Source of the DNA: Bryobacterales bacterium
GTDB taxonomy: Bacteria; Acidobacteriota; Terriglobia; Bryobacterales; Bryobacteraceae
Direction: 5' to 3'
Assembly: GCA_016789785.1 (NCBI GenBank)
Contig: JAEUQE010000086.1
Location: 1 to 31,873 of the forward strand
DNA length: 31,873 nucleotides
Shown here piece by piece: positions 15,484 to 22,770 of this stretch (position 1 is the stretch's first letter; the number at the start of each line of letters is the position of its first letter). Below the pieces are notes generated by a model. It ran no database searches and had not been told where the DNA came from. It saw only the letters and a program-made list of their open reading frames with translations. The translations under genes were made by a program, and so were the position numbers.

Positions 15484-16458
15484 ATGTCGAGCACGAGTCT
15501 CACCCTGTCCTGCTGCGCAGCCATCTTCTTCCATCTGCCAGCCGCATTGTTCGCCGCAGGCCCGTATCAACGGGTTCTGGGACCCAATGGTGCTGCTCCG
15601 GCAGCGAAGTACGGGGCGAAAGCGGCAAACGAAGAGGCGTTCGAACTGCAGCGCATCCCGCTGGCGAGCGGGTACTCGGGCGGTCTCGCGGTGGATATCA
15701 ACAACCGGCGCACCGTAGGCGGGGTCTACTTCAAAGAGGACGGACGGGATGTTACATTCCTCTGGACGAAGGGCAAAGATCCGGTAGTGGTGAAGCACCC
15801 GGCAGCGTTTCTGACGTCGGTGCCGTCGATATCGGATTCTGGGGCTCTGTTCGGGAATTGGGGTTCACTGACGGAGCAGACGGCCGGATTCTATTACCCT
15901 GCATCGGACCGTTGGGTTGAGCTACCTGCTTTTGCTAACAAGCCGATTAACATTGGGCAACGGGCGAACAACGCCGGCGTCGCTTCGGGTTACGCATGTG
16001 ACGGCACCTTTGTCGAGCCGGTGAATTGTGTGGTTTGGATGTGGGACGGGAAGGAGTACCGCACACCACAACTTCCCGAGAGCCTTTTTGCAATTCTGGA
16101 CGGACTGAATGAGATGGGACAGTTCGCGGGGCAGTATCTGATTGCACCGCCCTTCGACTACCGTGGATTTGTGCTGGATGGAGACATGACGACGGTTCTA
16201 TTGCCGGATACGAAGTCCTCGGCTTTCGACGTCAACAACCGGGAGCAGGTGGTATTGAATCTGGAAACGGATCCGAATAGCCTCTTTCAGCCGGCGGTTC
16301 TTGCCGATGGCGACGTCACGCTGTTGCCGCTTGTTCCGGGTGCGTGGGGCACAACGTATTCCGGGCTGAATGACAGGGGCGACTACGCGGGATTTGGTTA
16401 TGATCGCACCGCGAGGAGCATTCGGGACAGCTATCCCGTGGCGCTGCTGAAGCGGTAA
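15484..16458 (+). CDS. Exported HAF-repeat protein
   Basis: A 324-residue protein. The ATG at 15484 is preceded by AAAGGA and begins a clear signal peptide (SLTLSCCAAIFFHLPAALFA). The body has repeats of the type A(V/F)D(I/V)NNR, LNEMGQFAGQY, LNDRGDYAGFGYD, i.e. the D.N..G...G pattern of the HAF (probable extracellular) repeat, which is expected to form beta-propeller blades. The first 34 codons of the longer open frame upstream have no such features and are left out. The gene diverges from the methyltransferase-like gene. Function of HAF proteins is not known; they are abundant in Acidobacteriota and some proteobacteria. Confidence 0.82.
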   Translation: MSSTSLTLSCCAAIFFHLPAALFAAGPYQRVLGPNGAAPAAKYGAKAANEEAFELQRIPLASGYSGGLAVDINNRRTVGGVYFKEDGRDVTFLWTKGKDPVVVKHPAAFLTSVPSISDSGALFGNWGSLTEQTAGFYYPASDRWVELPAFANKPINIGQRANNAGVASGYACDGTFVEPVNCVVWMWDGKEYRTPQLPESLFAILDGLNEMGQFAGQYLIAPPFDYRGFVLDGDMTTVLLPDTKSSAFDVNNREQVVLNLETDPNSLFQPAVLADGDVTLLPLVPGAWGTTYSGLNDRGDYAGFGYDRTARSIRDSYPVALLKR

Positions 16459-16640
16459 CGGGCGGGAGTTTTGGGATGCCAGCTTGCCGCAGCACGACGT
16501 TGGCGGTGTGCCTGGACAGAATTTTTCCGTTGCGTGATCGGACTGTACCAGATCTCGTGATCACCTTTGCCTGGGCGTTCAAAGCGACAGCCATGCTCAA
16601 TGAGAATCTCCTTGACCCTCGGCGTTTAACTGCTGGCCAT
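16459..16640 (-). pseudogene. hicA: hicA toxin remnant with early stop and frameshift
   Basis: Directly after the DUF1902 gene (TGATG overlap) the minus strand reads MASS, then a TAA stop at codon 5 (16626-16628), then TPRVKEILIEHGCRFERPGK and GDHEIWYSPIT. This is the first half of HicA with the catalytic histidine in GDHEIWY. Near 16533 the frame breaks; the continuation one base over reads RNGKILSRHTANVVLRQAGI, PKLPP, which is the normal HicA C-terminus (SRHTAN.VL.QAGI). No stop of its own is left; the end at about 16459 is where the similarity ends, next to the converging HAF gene. Two independent lesions make this a clear pseudogene. Confidence 0.82.
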
Positions 16641-16897
16641 CAGAAGGTCAGGATGCCACTGTCTTCGTTTTGATAAAGCACGTGAAAACTCGCGGTCCGA
16701 TCGCCCTTGACCCCGTTCAGTTCCAACAACTCGGGAATGAGCGTCCTTAGCTTATGAACAAGGATGTTGGGCGAGCCGGCCTCCGCAACGAGGCCAGGGA
16801 CATCCTCGCTCTCGGCGACCCACACGCCAGCTTCGCAGTCCCACTGCGCCCGAATCTCGTAGACGCCAGGTTGGGTTGATCTCTCCACGTCGGCCAT
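16640..16897 (-). CDS. DUF1902 (HicB-like fold) antitoxin-type protein
   Basis: An 85-residue protein: YEIRAQWDCEAGVWVAESED, VPGLVAEAGSPNILVHKLRT, LIPELLELNG. The pattern WD.EA.VWVA.S.DVPGL..EA...L..KL is typical of DUF1902, a member of the HicB-like superfamily. It starts at ATG 16897, four bases after the stop of the RHH gene, and its own stop overlaps the start of the hicA remnant (TGATG). The gene therefore sits where the antitoxin of a hicA module is expected. The reading frame is intact although the toxin is destroyed. A longer upstream frame exists but overlaps the RHH gene and is not chosen. Confidence 0.82.
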   Translation of the reverse strand: MADVERSTQPGVYEIRAQWDCEAGVWVAESEDVPGLVAEAGSPNILVHKLRTLIPELLELNGVKGDRTASFHVLYQNEDSGILTF

Positions 16898-16901
16898 CTT
16901 A

Positions 16902-17123
16902 TCACCCGGCCGAACTTGACCCGGTCTTCGCGATACGATCCGAGCCCTTGCCGGCGCGGGCCGCACGTTCCCGAAAGTAGTCCTCCGTCCGCAACGCCGG
17001 CGATTTCTCCGCGACCGCCACGTTAGTCAACTGGTTCAGGGCGACACCTTCGTTTTCGGCCACACGGTGCGCTCCGTCGAGCAGCGCCGGCTGAGGTCTC
17101 AGTGCAACATTGCTTCTTCTCAT
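16902..17123 (-). CDS. Small ribbon-helix-helix-like (HicB-type C-domain) protein
   Basis: A 73-residue protein resembling antitoxins of the RHH type: a short strand (SNVALRPQPALLDGAHRVA), then ENEGVALNQLTNVAVAEKSP, ALRTEDYFRERAARAG. The EGVSLNQF.N.AVAEK..ALRTE.YF.ERAAR pattern is very common in HicB-type DNA-binding antitoxins; here a few positions differ (ALNQLTN for SLNQFIN), so it may be drifting. It lies 4 bases upstream of the DUF1902 gene. A possible interpretation is a HicB function split over two genes, one for DNA binding and one for toxin binding; this is inference. Confidence 0.7.
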   Translation of the reverse strand: MRRSNVALRPQPALLDGAHRVAENEGVALNQLTNVAVAEKSPALRTEDYFRERAARAGKGSDRIAKTGSSSAG

Positions 17124-17163
17124 CTCTGACTTCCCGTGATTTCTTTCAAAGCTTCGCCGGGCC

Positions 17164-17295
17164 TCATGGCCCGAATCCCGAACTCCATGGCGCCTCGACC
17201 AGATACTTCAGGTTGAAGATCACCTGGCGATCCGCCGGGCCGTTCACCGCGGTTTCGAGCACCCTTTCATCGGCGGCATCTCTACCAGCCCCGCT
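17164..17295 (-). other. Unexplained open frame after the sigma-54 activator
   Basis: Immediately after the TAG of the activator gene, the same frame stays open for 43 codons to a TGA and reads AADERVLETAVNGPADRQVI, FNLKYLVEAPWSSGFGP at its end. The last part has the look of ordinary protein, not of a GC-rich shadow frame, but I do not recognise it. It may be the C-terminal remnant of a lost gene. The activator itself ends normally after its helix-turn-helix, so a true extension is unlikely. Confidence 0.25.
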
Positions 17296-18855
17296 CTATC
17301 GCGGCTCGATTCCGAGCGACTTCAGCTTCGACGCAAGCGTCGTCGGCTTGAGGCCCAACCGGGAAGCCGCGCCGCCGGCGCCCCAGATCCGTCCTTTGGC
17401 CACGGCGAGCGCACGGCGAAGATTCTCCTTCTCGAGATCAGCCAGCTCGGGATACGTCAGGACCCGTTCCGATGGAACCGCCGGGTCGGAGCGAGAACCG
17501 CCGGGCCGGCCCCCGCGATCGAAGGCGGGCAGAGAACCGACCAGCACCGCCCGCTCCAACACGTTGCGCAGTTCTCGAATGTTCCCGGGCCATTCATGCT
17601 CTTCGAGCGCACGGCGGTCAGCCTCATCGAGCCACAACGAAGGGCGGTTATGTTCGCGGCAAAACTGCGCCGCGAAATGGTCGGTGAGAAGGGCGATATC
17701 CTCACGGCGCTTGCGCAGGGGCGGAACGGAGATGGGGAACACGCTCAAGCGGTAGTAGAGATCCTGCCGGAAGCGGTGGGCTTCGGCATCGGCCAGCAAG
17801 TCGCGGTTCGTGGCTGCGATGATCCGCACATCCGCGCGGCGGGTTCTCTCCTCGCCTACCCGCTCGTAGGTGCCTTCCTGCAGCACGCGGAGCAGCTTGC
17901 CTTGTAACTCGACCGGCACTTCACCGATTTCGTCGAGGAACAGCGTACCCCCCTGCGCCAGATCGAACCGGCCCGCCCGGTCACGCACGGCGCCAGTGAA
18001 GGATCCGCGAACGTGACCGAAAAACTCGCTTTCGAACAACTCGTGCGGCACGGCCGCGCAGTTCACCTTGATGAAGGGCTTGCCGGCCCGCTTGCTGCGA
18101 TCGTGGATACTCTGCGCGATCAACTCCTTACCCGTGCCGGATTCTCCGAGGATGAGCACCGTGGCGTCGGTTGAGCTCACGATCGACACCTGGTCGAGCG
18201 CGTGCCGCAGCGCGGGCGAAGATCCGATGATCCCGGCGAAACCCCGCGCGTTCTGCACTTCTTCCCGCAGATATTCGTTCTCGCGTTCCAGTTGCCGCCG
18301 CAACCGGTCGATCTCCTCGAACGCCGCCGCATTGGCCATCATGGCCGCCATGTGATCCGCGAAGATCTGCGTCCAGGCGAGACCGGTTTCCCAGAGCTTC
18401 GGATCTTCGAATCGATAGCTCATGAAGCCGCCGAAGCACCCGAACACCTGGTCGACATGCGTGATGGGCGTAATGACGAAGGAGCGAACACCGTCCCTCG
18501 CGGCCCATTCGGGATAGCCCTCCCAGGCCGACTCGACCGGAGCACCTACCGTCCGCCGCTGCCGGACCGCACGGCCGATCATGGGATCGTCGAGCGGAAT
18601 CCGCTCGAAGGTCCCTCTCGCGTGAGTCCACTCCTCCCGCGCCCCATGCCGCCATTCGGAAGCCCGCAAAACGAGGGCATCCGCCTCCTTGAGCCAGACG
18701 CAGGCCCGCACCGCATGCGGACGCTCACCGGCAAGATGGCTGACCAAAGCATCCATGACGCCCTGCGTGGATCGCTGGCTCGTCATGCGGAGCAGCAAGT
18801 CCTTGAGCTGGGCGAATTCCGGCTGATAGGTGGGTGAGAGCGGCTCAGGCGCCAT
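17296..18855 (-). CDS. Sigma-54-dependent activator with GAF sensor and Fis-type HTH
   Basis: A 519-residue enhancer-binding protein. Residues about 20-175 form a GAF-like sensor; 180-200 a helical linker ([18 protein letters not shown]); 205-440 the AAA+ domain with Walker A GESGTGKE (237-244), a variant of the sigma-54 contact loop, GSFTGA (284-289, normally GAFTGA), Walker B TLFLDE, and the R-finger region; the end ([17 protein letters not shown]) is the Fis-type DNA-binding helix-turn-helix. The ATG at 18855 is chosen because the longer frame to 19350 is a shadow of the divergent SDR gene. It diverges from the five-gene operon starting at 19039, whose promoter is of the sigma-54 type, so it is very likely the activator of that operon. 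The GAF domain should sense a small ligand that is unknown. Confidence 0.93.
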   Translation of the reverse strand: MAPEPLSPTYQPEFAQLKDLLLRMTSQRSTQGVMDALVSHLAGERPHAVRACVWLKEADALVLRASEWRHGAREEWTHARGTFERIPLDDPMIGRAVRQRRTVGAPVESAWEGYPEWAARDGVRSFVITPITHVDQVFGCFGGFMSYRFEDPKLWETGLAWTQIFADHMAAMMANAAAFEEIDRLRRQLERENEYLREEVQNARGFAGIIGSSPALRHALDQVSIVSSTDATVLILGESGTGKELIAQSIHDRSKRAGKPFIKVNCAAVPHELFESEFFGHVRGSFTGAVRDRAGRFDLAQGGTLFLDEIGEVPVELQGKLLRVLQEGTYERVGEERTRRADVRIIAATNRDLLADAEAHRFRQDLYYRLSVFPISVPPLRKRREDIALLTDHFAAQFCREHNRPSLWLDEADRRALEEHEWPGNIRELRNVLERAVLVGSLPAFDRGGRPGGSRSDPAVPSERVLTYPELADLEKENLRRALAVAKGRIWGAGGAASRLGLKPTTLASKLKSLGIEPR

Positions 18856-18880
18856 GCATCCGCCATGATACTCCGAAATG

Positions 18881-18897
18881 TCGTGGCGAGACCACGA
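18881..18897. promoter_or_regulatory. Possible upstream activator site (inverted repeat)
   Basis: TCGTGG-CGAGA-CCACGA is a perfect 6-bp inverted repeat with a 5-base centre, about 95 bases upstream of the -24 element and 26 bases before the activator gene. Its position and symmetry fit a dimer site for the Fis-type HTH of the divergent activator. A second loose pair, TTCGTT (18901-18906) and AACGAA (18948-18953), is also present. Confidence 0.45.
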
Positions 18898-18963
18898 ACT
18901 TTCGTTGAAGCTACGATCGATCGGGGTCTCGTCGCCTTCCTGGCTGAAACGAACAGTCTTTTT

Positions 18964-18976
18964 TTTCAATAATTTA
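18964..18976 (+). promoter_or_regulatory. IHF-like site
   Basis: TTTCAATAATTTA matches the IHF consensus WATCAANNNNTTR at all defined positions but one. It lies 14 bases before the -24/-12 promoter, between this and the inverted repeat at 18881, where DNA bending is usual in sigma-54 systems. The region is markedly AT-rich for this genome. Confidence 0.45.
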
Positions 18977-18990
18977 CGTTCAACTCTGGT

Positions 18991-19006
18991 TTGGTGCTTC
19001 TGTTGC
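18991..19006 (+). promoter_or_regulatory. Sigma-54 (-24/-12) promoter of the SDR operon
   Basis: TTGGTGCTTCTGTTGC has the invariant GG (18993-18994) and GC (19005-19006) separated by exactly 10 bases and the TTGC -12 half. Transcription would start near 19017-19019, about 20 bases before the SDR start codon and just before its Shine-Dalgarno. A divergent sigma-54 activator gene supports the call. Confidence 0.8.
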
Positions 19007-19038
19007 CTTTTCGAAGGTGTCCGACAGAGGAGAAAACT

Positions 19039-19791
19039 ATGACACAGTTGAACAACAAAGTCGCCGTGATCACCGGCGGCAACAGCGGAATCGGCTTCGC
19101 CACGGCAGAGGCATTTCTCAGAGAAGGCGCCTTTGTGGCGGTGTTTGGCCGGGACGCCAAGACGCTGGCCGAAGCGCAAGCCAAGCTGGGCGAGCGAGCG
19201 CTCGTGGTGGCGGGCGACGTCACCAAGGCGGCCGATCTGGAGAGGCTGTATCGGGAAGTCCAGGAGAAGTTCGGCCGGGGAGTCGACATTGTCGTCGCCA
19301 ATGCGGGCATCGCCCCGGCGCGGCCCATGGAACTGGTCGACGACGAGCATTTCGACAAGCAGATTGCGATCAACGTGAAGGGGCTTTTCTTCACTGTGCA
19401 GAAAGCGCTGCCGTACCTGCGTCCAGGCGCATCGGTGATCCTGGTGAGTTCAGCGGTGAATGTGCTGGGCCTGCCGGGCATGAGCGTTTACTCGGCGACG
19501 AAGGCGGCCGTGCGCTCATTTGCGCGCTCGATGTCGGCCGAACTGGCACCAAAAGGTATCCGCGTCAACGCGCTCAGCCCCGGGTTGGTGGAGACTCCGA
19601 TTCTCGGCAAGATGGAGGTCCCGCCAGAACAAGCCGCCCACATCGGAGAGAGCATTGTGTCCGCGATTCCGCTGAAACGCATCGGACGGCCGCAGGAGAT
19701 CGCCTCGGCGATGGTGTATCTGGCCAGCGACGCATCTTCATTCATGCTCGGCGCGGAACTTGTCGCCGATGGCGGCCAAACGGAACTCTAA
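19039..19791 (+). CDS. SDR-family oxidoreductase (first gene of sigma-54 operon)
   Basis: A 250-residue classical short-chain dehydrogenase/reductase. The cofactor loop TGGNSGIG is at residues 12-19, NAG near residue 90, the active-site SS...Y.ATK pattern (VSSAVN, YSATKAAV) with Y near 152 and K four residues on, and the C-terminal PLKRIGRPQEIASAMVYLAS, ADGG motif. The basic residue after the second strand (FGRD) hints at NADP(H). The ATG is preceded by AGAGGAG. Substrate cannot be told. It is the first gene downstream of the -24/-12 promoter, followed after 33 bases by an MDR gene. Confidence 0.93.
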   Translation: MTQLNNKVAVITGGNSGIGFATAEAFLREGAFVAVFGRDAKTLAEAQAKLGERALVVAGDVTKAADLERLYREVQEKFGRGVDIVVANAGIAPARPMELVDDEHFDKQIAINVKGLFFTVQKALPYLRPGASVILVSSAVNVLGLPGMSVYSATKAAVRSFARSMSAELAPKGIRVNALSPGLVETPILGKMEVPPEQAAHIGESIVSAIPLKRIGRPQEIASAMVYLASDASSFMLGAELVADGGQTEL

Positions 19792-19824
19792 TCCCGGCAT
19801 TCGAGAGAGAAGGAGACAAGGACC

Positions 19825-20826
19825 ATGAATCGTCATGTGCAGTTTTCGCGGTACGGCGGCCCAGAAGTGCTGGAGCTCGTCGAAGGCCCGGTGCGTGAGC
19901 CGGGCGAGGAGGAAGTGCGGCTTCGCGTACACGCCCTGGGCTTGAATCGGGCCGAGGTCATGTATCGCACCAACACCTACACGGAGCAGGCGGCGTTTCC
20001 GTCGCGTATCGGGTATGAGGCCGCGGGCGTGGTGGAGGCTGTGGGAGCTTCCGTCATTGGCCTGAGGGTGGGCGACCGCGCGAGTACCATTCCGGGCTTT
20101 TCGTTGAATCGCCACGGCGTGGCCGGTGAAACAGCGATCGTGCCCGCCCAGCACGTGGCGCGCATTCCGGATTCACTCTCATTCGCCGAAGGCGCCTCGC
20201 TCTGGATGCAGTACTTGACCGCATACGGAACCCTGGTGGAGTTCGGGAAGCTCAAGGCCGGGGACTTCGTCGCGATCACTGCGGCCAGCAGCAGCGTGGG
20301 CTTGGCGGCGATCCAGATGGCGAACGATGCCGGAGCGGTCAGTATCGCGATTACCCGGGGCGCCGCCAAGCGTCAAGGACTGCTCCGCGCCGGGGCGCAG
20401 CATGTCATCGTCACCGGGGAGGAGGACCTGGTGGAACGGATGCGATCCATCACCGGGGGGCGCGGCGCGGATATCGTTCTCGATCCCGTTGGCGGGCCAC
20501 TGCTGGAGCAGCTTGCCGCCATCGTGGTGGAGGAGGGATTGATCGTCGAGTACGGCTGGCTGCAGCCGGGCACGCCGGTCTATCCGCTGGTACCAGCGAT
20601 TGTCAAAGGCTTTCGGGTGCAGGGCTTTCATCTGGCATACCACATCGCCGCAAAGCCGGATCGGCTGCGCGCCGGGCTCGACTATGTCCGGCCCCGCTTG
20701 GAGAGCGGCGCTTTCCGCCCATTGCTCGCCGAGCTGCGGTTCCCGCTGGAGCGAATCGGTGATGCCTACCGTTACATGGAGTCCAACGACCAACTCGGCA
20801 AGATCGTCGTGGAGGTGCGGCCGTGA
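19825..20826 (+). CDS. Zinc-free MDR oxidoreductase (quinone-oxidoreductase-like)
   Basis: A 333-residue medium-chain dehydrogenase/reductase. FSRYGGPEVLELVEGPVREP and LGLNRAEVMYRTNTY, then IGYEAAGVVEAVGASV are the start of the catalytic domain; the NADPH-binding Rossmann part is VAITAASSSVGLAAIQMAND, with GGRGADIVLDPVGG later. The cysteine and histidine ligands of zinc alcohol dehydrogenases are missing, so it belongs to the zinc-free quinone oxidoreductase/enoyl reductase-like group. A GAGAAGGAGACAAGG sequence precedes the ATG. The stop overlaps the next gene (GTGA). With the SDR and the hydrolase it suggests step-wise reduction and hydrolysis of a carbonyl or ester compound (inference). 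Confidence 0.92.
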   Translation: MNRHVQFSRYGGPEVLELVEGPVREPGEEEVRLRVHALGLNRAEVMYRTNTYTEQAAFPSRIGYEAAGVVEAVGASVIGLRVGDRASTIPGFSLNRHGVAGETAIVPAQHVARIPDSLSFAEGASLWMQYLTAYGTLVEFGKLKAGDFVAITAASSSVGLAAIQMANDAGAVSIAITRGAAKRQGLLRAGAQHVIVTGEEDLVERMRSITGGRGADIVLDPVGGPLLEQLAAIVVEEGLIVEYGWLQPGTPVYPLVPAIVKGFRVQGFHLAYHIAAKPDRLRAGLDYVRPRLESGAFRPLLAELRFPLERIGDAYRYMESNDQLGKIVVEVRP

Positions 20827-21116
20827 AGATCATCGCGCATCTCGAATTGAATGAAGGCAAGGGGCCGGGGGATCTTGCCGCAGTCCGGGTCGACGAGGCC
20901 GCGGTCGTGTGGAGCCTGGTGAAGAACAACGTGGTGCGCGCGGCGTACTACCGGACCGACCGGCTCGCGGCCATCCTCGATCTCGAGTGTCCCGACCTCC
21001 TGTCGGCACGGCGAGCGATGGAAGGTTTACTAGCGGTGGCGGCAGGCATCGTCCGGATTGCGGACCTGATCCCGACCGCTCCGTACACCGGCTTCGAGGC
21101 GCTCTTCGAGCCCTAA
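20823..21116 (+). CDS. Muconolactone-isomerase-like (ferredoxin-fold dimer) small protein
   Basis: A 97-residue protein starting with GTG in a 4-base overlap with the MDR stop. KIIAHLELNEGKGPGDLAAV, VWSLVKNNVVRAAYYRTDRL, AAILDLECPDLLSARRAMEG and the end PTAPYTGFEALF follow the pattern I know from small proteins annotated as muconolactone delta-isomerase- or YCII-like (W.L...G.VR..YFR.D...AVL.LEC.....A...L..LP, PY.GF..LF). They have a dimeric alpha+beta fold. No catalytic role can be assigned; the tight coupling suggests that it works with the two oxidoreductases. Confidence 0.65.
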   Translation: MKIIAHLELNEGKGPGDLAAVRVDEAAVVWSLVKNNVVRAAYYRTDRLAAILDLECPDLLSARRAMEGLLAVAAGIVRIADLIPTAPYTGFEALFEP

Positions 21117-21164
21117 GTCCGAGTTCTTCGGCATCGCACCAGACAAACCAGGAAGGAAATAACC

Positions 21165-21308
21165 ATGAAGATCGACACCTCATTTCGCCAGCCACAGGAC
21201 TTACAAGGCTGGACGATGCTCGGCCTGGGTCACTGGCCGGCCCGCTGGGCACCTATCGAGTTCACCTCTGAAGGACTAGCGAAGACCCGGCAGCAGGCGG
21301 CTCTGTAA
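21165..21308 (+). CDS. 47-residue small ORF in the sigma-54 operon
   Basis: A short frame beginning MKIDTSFRQPQDLQGWTMLG and ending PIEFTSEGLAKTRQQAAL, followed by TAA. A strong AGGAAGGAAAT precedes the ATG, and the spacing to both neighbours (48 and 33 bases) is normal for the operon, where a gap would otherwise be left. The content (balanced, with W and F residues, GLGHWPARW) is protein-like. It is not a recognised family; it could be an accessory peptide or the remnant of a larger protein. Confidence 0.5.
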   Translation: MKIDTSFRQPQDLQGWTMLGLGHWPARWAPIEFTSEGLAKTRQQAAL

Positions 21309-21341
21309 CTCAGCCTCTCAACCCCAGAAACGGAGAAAGCC

Positions 21342-22220
21342 ATGTTCGATATTTCTTTAACCCGGCCGCATCGGCCCGCTCGCCGGACCAGCGTCACTAG
21401 CGCCGACGGAACCACGATCTCGACCCAGGAGTTCGGCAATCTCAACGGAAGGCCCATTCTGTTCCTGCACTTCTACGGAGGCACGCATCTGATGTGGATG
21501 CCGCAACTGGCTAGTCCCTTGGCGGACGAGTTCCGGCTGGTAACGCTCGATCATCGCGGGCACGGGGAATCCGGCAAGCCGGCCGAAGCGCAAGCTTACT
21601 CTGACGGCGAGCGCTTTGCCGATGACATACACGCGGTCATCACGCAACTCGGCCTGGTGCGTCCGGTTCTGGCCGGCTGGTCGATGAGCGGCGTGCTTGT
21701 GGGAGATTATCTCGCCAAGTACGGCGAGGAGAATGTCGACGGCGTGGTGTTGAATGCCGCGAACAACAACATGGGCAATGAGCGGGCGTTCCGCGACCAA
21801 CTCGGGCCGGCGGTCTCCCAAGCGGAAGGGATCTTCTCCGAGGATCTGCACGAGCAACTCGTGGCCTGGAACACCCTGAACCGCCATCTGACTTCGGCCA
21901 GAACGGAAATGCCTGAAAGCGTCAAAGTGGCGTTGATGACCGCGTCCTTTCAGATGGCAAACGCGGCCAAACAGAACATCCTTATGCGCAAGGCGGGTGT
22001 GTTGGACCATCTGCCCACGTTCGGCGGCCTGCGCGCACCGTTACTGATGATCCACGGGAACGACGACCAGATCGTGCTTCCGAAGGCGGCGGAGCAGATT
22101 CTGGATGTCAACCCTCGCGCCACGTTGCGCCTGTTCGACAATGTGGGCCATGCCCCGAACTGGGAACAGGCGACCGCATTTAACCAGGCACTGTCCGAGT
22201 TCGCCGCGGCGTTGCGTTGA
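21342..22220 (+). CDS. Alpha/beta hydrolase (last gene of sigma-54 operon)
   Basis: A 292-residue alpha/beta-hydrolase. The oxyanion-hole stretch FLHFYGGTHLMW is at about 41-52, LDHRGHGESGKP (69-80) and the nucleophile elbow GWSMSG with S114 follow; the acid is the aspartate in HGNDDQIVLP and the base the histidine in NVGHAPNWE. A complete triad is therefore present. A Shine-Dalgarno GGAGAAAG precedes the ATG. Likely an esterase, lactonase or C-C hydrolase working on the product of the preceding oxidoreductases; the exact substrate is unknown. No clear terminator hairpin with T-run is seen after it; a GC-rich imperfect palindrome lies near 22255-22275. Confidence 0.9.
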   Translation: MFDISLTRPHRPARRTSVTSADGTTISTQEFGNLNGRPILFLHFYGGTHLMWMPQLASPLADEFRLVTLDHRGHGESGKPAEAQAYSDGERFADDIHAVITQLGLVRPVLAGWSMSGVLVGDYLAKYGEENVDGVVLNAANNNMGNERAFRDQLGPAVSQAEGIFSEDLHEQLVAWNTLNRHLTSARTEMPESVKVALMTASFQMANAAKQNILMRKAGVLDHLPTFGGLRAPLLMIHGNDDQIVLPKAAEQILDVNPRATLRLFDNVGHAPNWEQATAFNQALSEFAAALR

Positions 22221-22483
22221 GAACTGCCGCCGGAAGCACGCTTCTGGCTCGGGCGGCGCCGCGGCACCGCGGGCGGGCCTTTGTGGAGCACGTTTGCCCA
22301 ATGGTCCGGTATCTTCCGGCTAGAAGAACCCAACTGAAAAGCATTGGCGCCAGCCATGGGCGGTCAGCGATCAGTTCCGAATCAGCGCAGCGGTGCAGCA
22401 GTGCGCGTTTCACCGCGGTCGCACACGACGAGTAGCTGAGAATCGCGGCGGCCCCCGATTCGCCGCTTGCCAGCCACTTGCGA
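22221..22483. other. Intergenic region, no gene recognised
   Basis: The 263 bases between the hydrolase stop and the start of the 213-bp repeat contain a GC-rich imperfect palindrome (about 22255-22275) but no supported gene and no T-rich terminator. Confidence 0.35.
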
Positions 22484-22696
22484 GACGATGCTATCGTCGG
22501 AGCAATCGCGAGCTTCTTGCGATCGGCACTGCATGTTCCATACGCTACTGCTGGTCTTCTGGGCTTGTTTGCCGCTCTCCGGCCAACCGGAAAAGCCGGA
22601 GTTGCCGGAACACATTCGCAAGCTTGCGGACGCGGCGCTTGCCGCACCGCCTGAACTCGCAGCCGACGTGTTGATCCGGCTGGCTGAATCGAAGCA
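22484..22696 (+). repeat. 213-bp direct repeat, copy 1
   Basis: Matches 23842-24054 over 213 bases without gaps, with 10 differences by my count (about 95% identity). It spans 49 bases upstream of the start codon and the first 54 codons of the exported protein gene. Similarity ends abruptly at both sides. Confidence 0.9.
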
Positions 22697-22766
22697 ACTC
22701 GCAATCGCCCCTAATCAGGCTTCTCCCTCCCGGCTATGCCAAGTCAGATGGCCAGAGCGTCGATAA
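22533..22766 (+). pseudogene. Truncated paralogue of the exported protein gene at 23891
   Basis: A 77-codon frame whose first 54-55 codons are nearly the same as the N-terminus of the 495-residue protein: MFHTLLLVFWACLPLSGQPE, a signal peptide, then HIRKLADAALAAPPELAADV. After AESKQ the similarity stops and 22 unrelated residues follow to a TGA. In the shared coding part 6 of 7 base differences are synonymous and only one changes a residue (L for M). The truncated product could be exported as a small protein, but more likely it is what remains of a once full-length copy. It converges on the MazF-type toxin gene, whose stop is 4 bases away. Confidence 0.8.
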
Positions 22767-22770
22767 CAGC

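Noticed and set aside
18856..19350. Upstream extension of the sigma-54 activator to a 684-residue protein
   Set aside because: The extra 165 codons are antisense to the SDR gene and run through the promoter region; the family starts near 18855.
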